Shown: in pieces, positions 12,284 through 23,835 of the stretch
Layout of the letters: each line of letters starts with the position of its first letter
How positions within the stretch are numbered: position 1 is the stretch's first letter
NCBI GenBank assembly: GCA_964035795.1
Contig: OZ038320.1
Span: 8,578,671-8,642,670, forward strand
From: Pterobdella sp. o SKG-2022
Taxonomy: Eukaryota; Annelida; Clitellata; Hirudinida; Piscicolidae
DNA length: 64,000 nucleotides
Direction of reading: 5' to 3'
The notes under the pieces: model-generated
Database searches by the model: none
Seen by the model: only the letters and a program-made list of their open reading frames with translations
Told to the model about the DNA's origin: nothing
Made by a program: the position numbers and the translations under genes

Positions 12284-15200
12284 TTAATAGTTAGTTTGGA
12301 GACATGTGATGAGATCATAGGGTGAGTTTTCTTGTGTGCATATGTGGTGCACAATGGTCAGTAAGGGGTATTTGTTCGTGAAACCTTTTATGGTCAAGAA
12401 CTTGTTCACCTGTGTGAATTTCAGACTTGAGTTTGTTATTTTAACGGTGAGTTTTTTCATAAACGAAAATCAACGTATGAGTGAAGAAGTTACATAGAAT
12501 TGAGTTCTCCTCATTAGGCGGTCCAGCTTGCTCAGTGAAGACTTAATAATACACATCACACATTTTTTCTATTATAAATTCAGTGCTGTTTTGATACACC
12601 GAACTCTACCATGGAATAGCTCCGACATTTATTTATAGCGACTACCTTTACCCCACTGTTGTTGCAAAAAAAAAACGCTAAACGTTTTCAACGATGCCTT
12701 TTTGAAAAACATAAATGCCTCTCTGAACAACATGCCTACCTCTTCAGCTGTGGGCGGTCCTTGCAGCTTTTGACCATTCAACAGGTCCTTCTCTAGGTCC
12801 ATGAAGCTCTTGGGTTCAATCATTTGGTTCAAAATTATATAATTAATATAAAACTTTTTTTGTAGTAGTTTCGAATTTATTTAATATTCAATATTAAATT
12901 AGTGTTCACTAACTTTATAGCAATAAATTAAATAATAGCTAAAAATTAACTTAATTCTAACAAACTTTATGTCAGGATACAATAAATATGCTTTAGAATG
13001 AATAAACAACTTCATGACACCATTGACAACAAATTTTAATACTTGCTCATACAACCTACCTTCTGTCCATTGGCCTTAACAAAAGCTTCCGCAACCTTTC
13101 GGTTCCTGCCATTGTAACATGTTGTGACAAGGTCAGCAAAACCACAACTCTCCAAATAAGTTTCTGTGGGTGCAGCTGTTGGGAGCATTATTACGTCATC
13201 AAAATTTTTCATTGCTTAGGAGTGTGTTGTGGCTGCGTTATATGTTGATTGAGCAATCTCTTTTAGTATTTGTTGTATATGGGCTTGAATTTAAGAGATA
13301 TATGTAAAAGAAGAATGGTTGAAACTTGTGGGATATTTTCGACTAGTTTTTTATAACTTTCAAAGCATATGTATAGTTCAAAGAACTTTGACTTGTGAAA
13401 ATTCAATATACAAAACAAGCTGAAACCATAAACTATGTAGTCCTACATGAGTATAATGTGAATCTTATCATACTAACAATGATATTGGTAGAATAAAGAT
13501 AAAAAATTATCCTTAGTAGTAGTAGTAGTATAAACAATAATACTAATATTAAAACTTCATATAATCTCATAACCATATTGGGTACCAACGCTTGAAAAAG
13601 GTGTCATTAAACTTGATGATTTCTAGAAAGCCCAATCTTATAACGGCTGCTTTTGTGTTACCTCCAAAACCCATCCCGTCCACCAACCCCGCTCCTATCG
13701 CCACTATATTCTGTAGTTATTATCGTGATACAAGTAATGCGTTAAAACCAACTGAGTTGAACGTTATCTTGATAAAATTTTTATATTCATTGTATTAACA
13801 ATCGTTTTCCTTCATCATCTATGGAGTGTTACCTAAGCCTATTAAAACTTCGCAACTAATTACAATAATTAAAATAGAAGTTTTTAGCGCTTGTTTTTAA
13901 TATTTTTAAATACTAAATGATGTATTTGTAATAGTATCTATTATATCAACCACCAATATTAATAAGCTACACTGATTCAACTGAACCGCAACTTTTATTT
14001 TAAAAAAACTCAAGAAAACCAAGACATATTAAGTGAAATAGTTATTATATATAACCATTGCTTTCTAAAAAATTAAATCTGAAAATTTCTGTCAAAATCT
14101 TTGGGTAAAAAATATTTATGATAGTATGTAAAAAAACTCATGCCTTGAGCGCTCCGCATACTTCTACCGTATCTTCGTCTTTCACTACAGTTACCTGTGT
14201 CAAAAGAATATAGTAGGTAAAAATATAGATGTTATGGATTTAAATTGGTTTTTATCCTCACTACACTGGAGTGACAAGATTATTTCAAATATATTTTTGA
14301 AACAGACCTTATATCTAATTTTAAAAAGTTTCAATTCTTTTCACTAAAAACTTTCATAAGTACCTTAAAGTAAGGTCTGTTGAAGACATCCTTGAGCACT
14401 TCAGCCATTTCTTTTACCCTGCATCCTTTAGTTATAAAGGATTTTGAATAATTCAACATACATTTTCGTTAAATAATTTCACCATCTGGTACATTAAATA
14501 ATCTCCAAATAATTATCATCATCATCATCATTTTATTATAGTCAGCATCTTTCTCTTTTCCAAGAGGTCACTGACTTCTTTCCATGACCTAATCCTCTCC
14601 CTCCATTTCACCTTGTCATAGCCATCTTCAAAAACTAATCCAAGACCACGACAAAGGTTTTCCATCATCCCTTTCCAGGTTAACCTTGGCCTTCCCCTTA
14701 CTCTACTAGCTTCAACCTCAAACCTCCACGCCTGTTTGACACAGTCGTCATCCTCTTTCCTTACTACATGACCCAGCCATCTCAAACTCTCTTGCCTCAC
14801 CACTTCAACGATCGTACAATCCAACCCCAATCTAACCATCAACTCCTTTGTACTCACACCATCAGCTAGCTGCACACCACACATCATTCTGAGCATCCGT
14901 TTTTTTGCTCTACTCAAAATACTCTTTTCAACGGATCTTACTACCCAGGTTTCCGAGCCATATGTCATGACAGGCCTCACACATGTCCTATAAATTTGTC
15001 CTTTAATATTCCATGTGTGTCTTTTACCACATAACATAGAAGACACACTGTTGAATGCCTTCCAGCCCAGCCCTATCTTGCGTGTAACAGCTAGCTCACT
15101 TCCTCTTTCACCATTCATATTATCCCCTGAATAACAATAAACATTCACCCTCTCCAACTCACTCAAACATTCTTACATTTCTGATTTGAACCATTCATAC

Positions 15201-18200
15201 AAACCCTACATTCAAAATTTACATTCATCCTATAAGAAACTTTCTACCCTAGCACACCGCGCATGAACCCACTTCATACATGTCTTGCACCTCACACAGT
15301 TTACCTTAGCCCTCTTCCCACACACCGCATGAATCAATCTTAGCCAAGACAACAACCCCACCACCCACTACTCTCCATGACCTTTGTCTTCCCCAGAATA
15401 ACCTTCAATCCTTTCCCTTCAAAGGCTGCCTTTCAACGGATGAATTGTGCTTTTAGTTCTTCCATAGTCCCTTCCATCAAAACCAAATCATCTGCATAAA
15501 GCAGTTTATATAAAGCACCTTTTCTTCCGTCTTCCGACAATACATCTAACACTATTGAAAACAAAAACGGCGAGAGAACCGATCCTTGATGGACACCTAC
15601 ATCAAATTCTTCCGAATGTCCATCTCCAACCTTAACCCGCGTTTTTGCTCTTTTGTACATCGATATTACTGCCTGAACCAACCTTCCGGAACCAACTTCT
15701 TTCTCAGCGCCCATTCGATCGCCTTTCTTGGTACCCGATCAAAAGCCTTCTCCAAATCAACAAAACAGATAAAAAGCTTCCTATTCTTCTCAAGGTAGCT
15801 TTCCTGCATTCTCCTAAGAATAAAAATAGCGTCCACTGTGCTTCTGTTAGGCATAAAACCAAATTGCATTTGGTCAACTTTCACTAACCTTCTTAACCTC
15901 TTCTCCAGCAACCTTTCCACCACTTTCATACCATGCTCTAAAAACTTTACACCTTGATAGCTCGCACAGTCCATAACGCTACCTTTCTTCTTATAAATGG
16001 GAACAACTGTACTCATCCTCCATTCATGAGGCATATCCATTGCATTGAGGATTTCATTTGCTATTTGCAAAATAACTAGCTTACCATGTGGAGAAGCAGC
16101 TAGGTGCTCTTTGACAATTCCAATTGGATCACTGGCCTTGCCATTCTTCATGATTTCTAGCGCTCTTTCCACTTCATTCATAGCAAATGGCTCCATGAGA
16201 CCTTCAACCACTTTTACATTCACCATTCCATCCCATGGATTCTCCTCATTCATGATGGTTTCCATGTGCTCCTTCTACACTTTCTTCCGACCATCCTCGG
16301 CAAGTACAATATTCCCATCTTCCTCTTTAATGCAATTATTACCTGCTAAGTCGTTTGCTTCTTTCTTCATCATTCTCATTCTACGGAATACGACATTTCT
16401 GTCATTCCGTATCTCCTCCATCTCTTTCACCGCCTCAGCAATAGCTCTCTTGGTTTTCTTTTTGTCAGAGAGATAGCAAGATTTATTTTCAGCCGATGTA
16501 AGTTGCTTCCACCTCTGAAAACTTTTCATCTTCTCTGAGATGGCTTTTTGCACATCCTGATTCCACCACAAAGTTTCACCGTGCTGAGGCCTACCTTTAC
16601 TCGTACCACACACCTCTTCAGCAGCTTTAAGAACGGAAGACTTATATTTCAACCATGCATTTTGTTCATCGCATTTCTCATACAAAACCTCCATTTTTTC
16701 TAAAAATTTTGTTTTGATATCTTCGTTCAAAAGTTTCCACACTTTTGTGCGATATTCCTTTTTAGCACAGCTACTTCGGGCATTTTTAAGCCACCTTCTG
16801 TCTGAGACTACCTTCAGAAGCTTATGCTGAAGCTCACCTCCAATTACCCTTACATCCATCAGAAACTTCCTCTGCCTTTTCTTCATCAGCACAAAGTCAA
16901 TCTCTGTCCCACTACACCCCCCCCCCCCCTTAAAAGTTACCTTCCTACTATCCTTCTTCTTAAACCAACTATTACCCACACACAGATCCTTTTCAACACA
17001 AAATTCTAAGAGCAATCTACCCTCCAAGTTTCTCTTGCCTATTCCGAAACCTCCATGGACACCTTCAAACCTATCAACCTGTTTGCCAATGTGCCCATTG
17101 AAGTGTCCTAAGCAAATCAAAACTTCATTTGCATTTTCCACTTGACACCCTCTTGCCATCTCCTCATAAAACTTCTTCTTTTCACTCATCGATCTTCCAC
17201 ATTGTGGGGCATACGCGCAAACAATTCTCACAACCTTTTTACCAAAAATAATTACCACTACCATTACCCTATCTGATATCCTATTTATTTCCACAACATT
17301 CATACATAAATCCTCTCTAACTAATATTCCTACACCACCTATCTTATCTTCATTACCAGACCACCATAGTTTGAACCTTCTACCTGAGCTACCTACAGAC
17401 TTTGAACCCATGCCTCTCCACCTCACTTCTTGGATGCAGCAAATACCAACCTCCCTCTTCACACAACTCCACACTCTTCCCATTTAATGAACCAATATTA
17501 TAACTACCAAAAGAAAAAGACTTCCCAAAAGAACAAGAAGAAGAAGAAGAAAGCCCAGGGATTTTTAGCACTCTCTGTCCGTTCAAAAGCTTTTGGGGAC
17601 TGAGGGCCATTGCTTTATTTTGTATATTCATGGAAAAATCTTTGGAGCAAAAAAAGTGTTCGATGGAGCATGCCCTTGCTTCCACTTCATAGCACATGTT
17701 TCATGACTTCAAATAACCAAATAAGAATGCAGCTAAATGAATTTTGTTTATTTACAAACAATTCATTTTATATCTGCAAGTCATGTTTAATATAGCGAAA
17801 AAATTGAAAAGTGACAGAAATCAAACTCTATCACTATATCGTGAACTCGCAATTACCAATGTCAAAAACTTACAACGCAAGCATTTAAAAATCAAAGGTC
17901 TATCTCTCAAAGAATGATAGGGTTAGTATTTTATAATTATGAAACAACTCACCAATAGTTGCCTCACAAAACTGACCACTGGCCACCTCATTGGCTATGT
18001 TGGCTCCCATCAACACTCCTACCTGTTCAATTATTCATAATGTACATATGTATAAAAAACTTCATAAATATTGGATAAGTCTCAAAAAAACGTATTGGTG
18101 CAAGCTAGACTGAAACATGCTATCCACAAGATAGTACTTACATAGCGACAGATGAGCATAGAAATCTGTCCTGGGCATGACGTTAAAAGGCACCTGTCCA

Positions 18201-20457
18201 AGGCATGACATTAAAAGGCATCTACGCCCTAGAGTTTAGGCCTGCTACCCTTTCAGGGTACAAATCTAAACGACCCTTTCCTGTCCTCCAGTAATCCTTT
18301 GGGCTTACTAATTTTATCTTGTTTCAAAATAATTTTTTTTGAGACCTCACACAGACTGTTTCATCAGTCTGCTCTCATCAGGCTAGGTTCTTAGGAAAAG
18401 TTCTTAACATGCAAAGAAACATCTTAAGACCAACACTAATAGCCTGACGATGAAGATAGGGTAGACCAAACATGGGAGTAATAAAACAAAAAAAATGAGC
18501 ATAGAAATGTTATTGGATTATCTTGTGATCATTGAACGACTGCCTCAGCAGAGCTGGTTTAATGAAGCATCTCAAAATACATCAACAATAGGTGTCTGAA
18601 ATTTGCACCTTGTAGGTGACCACTAAAGAAACAGTTTAAAAGGCATACCCCTTCGAAAAAGGTTATATATTGACCGTGAAAGTGCATAAAAGTTTTAATA
18701 GAGATGGCAAGAATTACAAAAATAAAAGTTGTTTGAAAAGACACAAAAATGAATACTTTAATGCCAACATTCATTGCATTGTTCCAACATTTGATGGAAA
18801 ATGTGAACTTCTCACTGAAAAAAGATAGTACCTATTATAGCCCTTTACATGCTAAACCTCAATGTTTCAACAAATGGCAATACTTTATCAAGAGAATTTT
18901 TCTATCATTCATCAAATTATTATTTATTGACTATCCAACGGGTGTTTTCAAAATATAAATCCAGTATTTTATCAAATATTTTGAAGCATTTGAGCTTCTG
19001 AAATGATTCAAACTACTACGAAATGCATTATAAAATTAACTTCAATTAAATGAAATTGTAGTTCTTTGACTTTTAATAGAATCTAAAATTCTATATAAAT
19101 TCATTTTCATGGTAGTATTTAAACTAATAAAAAATAAATTTATTATTAATCAAAGCATTACTATAAAAAAGAATGTCTTAAAAAACTCATTGTAGTATTC
19201 ATTAATGAAAAAAATTATTATTTTATTAAATTCAAAATTTAAATAACTTTAAAACTAACAGCTTCATACAAACATCATGATCATAAACATCATTGGGGTT
19301 AATTTCTTAAATAATATATTTGATACATTAACTATTAAACAAATTATTATTATTATTGTTAAAAATTATTTTATTCTCCATCATCATTTCATTTTATGGT
19401 TATTATCATCAATATGAACCCTTATTAGTCTTAATAATTATAATGAAGTTACTTCAACATTGAGCTCTCTTCTGATAACATTTGATATGAGATCGAGGTT
19501 ACCTCTGCTCATGTCCAGTCCCTGTGATCAATAGGAGAATATGACAAATTATAATGCATTATCATTACCACCATTGCTTAATGGTTTTATTTTTATAGAC
19601 TTGGACATTATTCTTCACTCTATCGGCCTTTTAAACTACCTTAAATCCATATTATACTACACTATATTCACATTCATAAAAACCACATAAATAGTAGCAC
19701 TACTGATAATTACAGTTGAGTAATTAGTAGAATAACCTTGATAAGAGAAACACATTGAGCAGTCTTTTTGATGAAAGGTTTCATAAGCACACAGGTTTTG
19801 GCAACAAACTGATGTGGAAGCACAAACACCACCACATCAGATCCCCTCAACACATCCTCCATTTGGGAGTAGGCTTTCTGTGGTGACATGTTTGAATATT
19901 CTTTTTACAAATCTTTGTGTGTTAATTTATGTGTTAATGTTTATGCAATTATTAACTTTGTTGAACTTCATTTAAAAATTGGATAAGAGTTTCATTGACT
20001 TGTGAATGTGATCAGAGCTTTCTCTTTCCATTTTTTTTAAATTACAAAGATATATCATTATAAATTTCATAGTTAGTGCAATGCTAACCACACTGCTTGG
20101 CATTTTGTGCCCAGGAAGATACTTTACATTTTCTCTCTTTTGATTTATTATTTCCGTTAGTTTCTGTCCATCCACTATTTCATCATGTACATATATTGGA
20201 AGCTTGAATAAAAAAGAATTTTCAATTGATTAGTATTTTATAAAGATCTGGAGATGAAGGATTCAAAATTGAATACCTCTGGATAAAATTTATCCGGTTT
20301 TTCTAAAATATTTTCTCCTATGACTTTTGCTATGGCCATTCCCCTTAATATATTTTAAAAAATATATAACTGTTTAGAATATTATAAAAACAAGATAAAA
20401 TAAACTAATGTTTAACCAATTTCCTGAGCCAACAATGCAAACTTTTTTAAGACCCAT
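12284..20457 (-). CDS. GPD1: Glycerol-3-phosphate dehydrogenase [NAD(+)], cytosolic, complete
   Basis: The enzyme interconverts dihydroxyacetone phosphate and glycerol 3-phosphate with NADH, linking glycolysis to lipid synthesis and the glycerophosphate shuttle. Exons: 20457-20417, 20343-20277, 20202-20089, 19877-19737, 19521-19453, 18022-17953, 14425-14364, 14194-14144, 13710-13590, 13175-13060, 12808-12740, 12409-12284. They join in phase to 348 aa, the length of human GPD1 (349). Visible motifs are the nucleotide loop [36 protein letters not shown], catalytic GALKN spanning exons 8/9, [33 protein letters not shown] and [11 protein letters not shown]. The exon 8 donor is GC rather than GT (14143-14142). 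Intron 6 (17952-14426) holds a LINE in the same direction, and intron 5 a 329-bp retroposon. GPD1 and GPD1L cannot be separated here. The last exon is divergent but keeps the family length. Confidence 0.95.
14507..17600 (-). mobile_element. APE-type non-LTR retrotransposon (LINE), near full-length, decayed
   Basis: Reading the minus strand, a start-like segment ([16 protein letters not shown], about 17520) leads into an AP endonuclease of about 250 residues. Then come a reverse transcriptase ([13 protein letters not shown] near 15750, [18 protein letters not shown] near 15500), a Cys/His zinc-finger segment broken by stops (15200-15350), and a C-terminal block with YGSETWVV and a [13 protein letters not shown] motif (14528-15166). 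The 3' end carries a short ATC/GAT microsatellite (14511-14530). Stops and frame changes split it into at least five frames. The endonuclease motif reads LGHFNGHIG where active relatives have GDFN, so a catalytic Asp appears lost. It resembles RTE-like LINEs with a zinc finger known from corals and echinoderms; the clade name is inferred. It lies in GPD intron 6 in the gene's own orientation. Confidence 0.9.
18152..18508 (+). mobile_element. Unclassified short retroposon with 14-bp target-site duplication
   Basis: The 14-mer ATGAGCATAGAAAT occurs at 18152-18165 and again at 18495-18508. Between them lie 329 bp ending ATAAAACAAAAAAA, which is the layout of a retroposed RNA with an A-rich tail. 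The 5' part has two imperfect 28-29-bp direct repeats built on CTGTCCxxGGCATGAC. Hairpins are visible: TACCCTTTCAGGGTA, and CAGACTG with CAGTCTG, and TCAGGCTA can pair with TAGCCTGA about 110 nt later. No reading frame and no clear tRNA A/B boxes are seen. It lies antisense in GPD intron 5. It may be a SINE of unfamiliar origin or a retrocopy of a structured RNA. Confidence 0.75.
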
Positions 20458-20907
20458 TTTAAATTAAAATTTTTGATAAAATAAAACTAGAGCATAAGAA
20501 AAAGAACTTAGAAGTATTAAGACATTTGAAGGTTTTATTTCTATTTAGAGAGGCAAGAGATGTGCTTATCTGTATTTTTACTCAGTAATTTACTATAATG
20601 AAAACTAATTAACAATTCTAAATCACTTTTCATTAAAAGTTCCATTGTTTTCCAATTCATTGAAGCTAAACGGTTTTTTGGAGAATTATTCGATATTTAA
20701 GATATTCTCAATGAAATATATTAGTTTTCTCTGATTTATCAATAATTTACTTCAAAAAATTTCAAATTTCAAAGTTTATTTATTATTTTTGTGAAAAAAG
20801 ATTTTAAAATATTTCAATATTCATTATTATTTTGGCTGAGGTCCGTATGAGGTTCAACCCCTTCTAAACTGGGTTATTTTGCTTCTCTTTTTTGTTCATT
20901 TAATTAA
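20458..20907. other. Intergenic, upstream of GPD
   Basis: AT-rich, with no coding sequence recognised. It probably contains the GPD promoter, but no specific element stands out. Confidence 0.4.
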
Positions 20908-22265
20908 CCCGTTAGTTATCATTGATCTCATATGAGATCAATCACATTAACAGTTTTACTAATTATTGGTTAATATTTATCCAAATCCGATTGAATTTTT
21001 TATTAACTAGGGTTATATCTTCACTATTAAATTTATTTTATTCGAATTTTCGATTTTAAATTTATGATATTCAAGTTTGAAAGTGTCCAAGTTTTACTTT
21101 GACGGACGTTTATTGAAAAACATTTAATTAAGGCATTATAAGCGTTTTAATGAATTATAAAAATATACTGTAAATTCATATATGTGACCAAAATTTGAAC
21201 AAGTATAGGGGAATTGATTTTGTGAAACTAAGGCAAGGATGAACAGCCATTCTAAAGGATCTCTTATGAAAAGCTCGATAATCTTATTTACATTATAAAT
21301 ATATGCTATTCTGACGTCAGATTACCACGAGTTAACATGTGTATATCAAAAGAATATCCTCAACTACATAATCATTTAAGCAGAATGAAATATTAATTTA
21401 AATACAGAATCGTTTGATCAGCTTAATATTTAAGATTTCTTATATAAAACAATCATATTTAAAGGACCATTATTTTGTATTATTGGTCAAACTTAAAACT
21501 ACCATCAGTTATTGGAAAGAAATAGTTTGCAACTTAATCATCATATTGAATGCCATTCAATCACAAATCTTTGCTTACATTAAGAAAAGCAATTAGTCGA
21601 TCCTACTTCAAAAACTCTGCATTTCGTAACAGCAAATATAAAGGTTCAACTGTTCAGAGCCTCCCCAAGTTTTATATGATGCCCGTTTCAATCTTCAAAG
21701 ACATTATAATAACTAGAAATGAACAAAGAAGATGCTAAAACAAGCCATGCACCGCTAGACCACGGAAATTTTTGAAAAATGCACCGTTACATTGAGCGTA
21801 GATCGTCTTTATTCATATCATAATCTTAAATGGGCACGAGAATTTTATTTTTAAAGAATTTGATGAGTTTTTTTGATACTATATGTGAAATTTAGTTTTC
21901 TGTTATTTGAATATTAGAACAAACAGTGAAAATCATTAATAGTTTTGAAAAAAAAAATTTTTTTAGAACATTTGAAAATTTTTAATTACGTATAAATGTA
22001 TAAATTTGAACTATTTTTATATTTTGGGTTTGAAAATAAAATTAAAACGTATTAACTCTTCAAACTACTCCTTTTAATGCTATTCGGTTAAAGCCTTTTT
22101 GCTAACACGTGCCCATTGATCTCATATTAGATCATCCTGTATCTCACTTATTTTTGTAAAAATTAAAATCTGTTTTTTCTGTGTTTTTATATGGTTGTTT
22201 TAAAGTAGGAACAAAAGTTTTAATAAAAAATTACTGCCATCAGCATTTGGGCACAAACGGGTTAA
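20904..22265. mobile_element. Decayed piggyBac-like DNA transposon (1,354 bp) in a TTAA site
   Basis: The element starts CCCGTTAGTT at 20908 and ends in the inverse AACGGG at 22261, with TTAA directly outside both ends (20904-20907 and 22262-22265). This is the piggyBac target and terminal pattern. Near each end is the same imperfect palindrome, ATTGATCTCATATGAGATCA at 20921-20940 and a one-mismatch copy at 22115-22134. About 21550-21800 translates in broken frames to a C-terminal tail like piggyBac transposases (NEQRRC, then KPCTARP after a stop). A related relic lies at 35154-35943. It cannot encode an active transposase. Confidence 0.78.
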
Positions 22266-23155
22266 GATTTGTGTGGTTTTGATGGTCGATAAATAAATTC
22301 ATAGTTTGAAAAAAGTGAATAGTTTTTTTGCAATTAAAAAGGTGTGTGGTTTCATGAGTGAGAATCTTATATAGCAGGTTTTAAAAGATTTTATAACCAG
22401 TTTTGTTTCTGAAATATATCTGAAAAAAAGATTCGTTAGGCTAGGGTGCGTCTAAGGTAGGCATGGAGAAGATGTGTCTGATATGTTACTTAGAGGAGTT
22501 GTTTTGAGTAGATTTGAAGTCATTTTTTAAAAATATTGCTTTTTATAAAATTAATTGGTTTCTACATGTTTTTTGATTTTGCGGAGATTGCTAGAAAATA
22601 TTGAAGTATGGCTATTGCCGTTATTAAATGTATTTTTAAACCTCCTGTATGATGATTAAAAGTTAAAGTTATTATTCTGTACAAATTTTTCATTGGTTGA
22701 GTGAGTTATCAAAAAATGTGAAAATCATAATTTTTATGAGTAATATTGAAGAGGAAAACGAGAAAATGTCATGTTTTTTAGCTACAAATAACACTACTAT
22801 AAAATGTTTGAAAGTAATATATATAGTTTTCACGCAGTCACAGGGGAAAGTCAAAAATCATTACCTAAATTCTAACAGATCAAACCCACAGAATTCTATA
22901 CATAATCTGTCAAAACTATTTCGTCAAAATGAGAGACTTTTTAATAAAAATGGAATAATTTTTAATAAGTTTAGCTTTAGTGTTAGCTAACGTTTATTGT
23001 AAACTTATCGAAAACTATAGCTTTTTTGCTTTAATAGATCTTCTATTTTTATGTAAAAGTTTCAAAAAATTATTTATTGAAAATACATCGAAATTTATCT
23101 GAAAAGTTATATACATACTCGTATCTTAAACTAATTATTTTTCTCTATTCAAAAG
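22266..23155. other. Spacer upstream of transporter exons
   Basis: Searched for the missing upstream exons of the transporter at 23156-23835 and none were found. A 97-codon open stretch at 22697-22990 is Asn/Lys/Ser-rich, has no transmembrane pattern and resembles chance AT-rich sequence. Confidence 0.4.
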
Positions 23156-23835
23156 CTTCAAACGAGTGCAAAGTAGGAACTCTCAAAAGCCCCTTTTCTT
23201 TATTTTGGCATAACAAAGAAAAAAGAAATGTTGCTCCATTAGAGCTCACTGGTATTTTAGTTTCGAGTTTTGGCTTAAATTTGTTATTTTTAAAAGGTAG
23301 TTTGTTTGAAGGTGTTTGGTGGTTTGTAATGTTAACGATTGTTTTCGTTGTATATTTTAGTGCTTCTTTTCTTCTTCTTTTTATGCATCGCCACAACACA
23401 TCTTCCGAAACTTTTCAAGTAATTTTTTATATGTTAAATAAAGTTAAAAAATAAAAATAAATGTTTTAATGCATATGATAAATAAACGCAACTTTTTCAA
23501 AGGTTCCATTTATGCCTTTTTTACCAGTTTTCAATTTTTTTATCAGCACTTATCTTATTATTAGCCTGAAAGTTGAAACATGGATTCGATTGGCAGTTTG
23601 GCTTGTTATAGGTAGAAAAATGTCTATAAAATTGATCATGCAGTTGTATTTACCACTGAGCTGTAATAGCTTGAAATTTTCTTTTCTTACAGGTTTGATC
23701 ATTTACTTAGGCTATGGAATAAGGAATAGTAAAGAAGCGAAGACATCGACCAACCCATCAGCAACTTACTATCAATTGAAGGAAGATCAGAGCAATACTG
23801 TCGAGTGTTTTACTGCCACTGAACATTCAGATTAA
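23156..23835 (+). CDS. C-terminal exons of a cationic amino-acid transporter (SLC7 CAT type), 5' part missing
   Basis: Three exons, 23156-23418, 23503-23611 and 23693-23835, splice in phase to a TAA. They encode the last transmembrane helices of a CAT-type (SLC7A1-4) importer of arginine, lysine and ornithine at the plasma membrane. The first has a hydrophobic pair of helices (LLFLKGSLFEGVWWFVMLTI and following). The second carries VPFMPFLPVFNFF and TWIRLAVWLVIG, and the third LIIYLGYGIRNSKEA plus a soluble tail, all in family order. The acceptor at 23154-23155 is in phase 1, so an upstream exon is expected. About 450 N-terminal residues are not visible between GPD (20457) and here. Either this is a truncated gene (possible pseudogene), or the upstream exons were moved or missed. 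The visible reading frame is intact. Confidence 0.82.

Noticed and set aside
15586..16476. Plus-strand open frames inside the LINE
   Set aside because: They are antisense shadows of the reverse-transcriptase and endonuclease frames.
22697..22990. Hydrophilic loop exon of the transporter
   Set aside because: Composition is AT-rich noise, there is no matching donor into 23156, and no similarity to the CAT loop.
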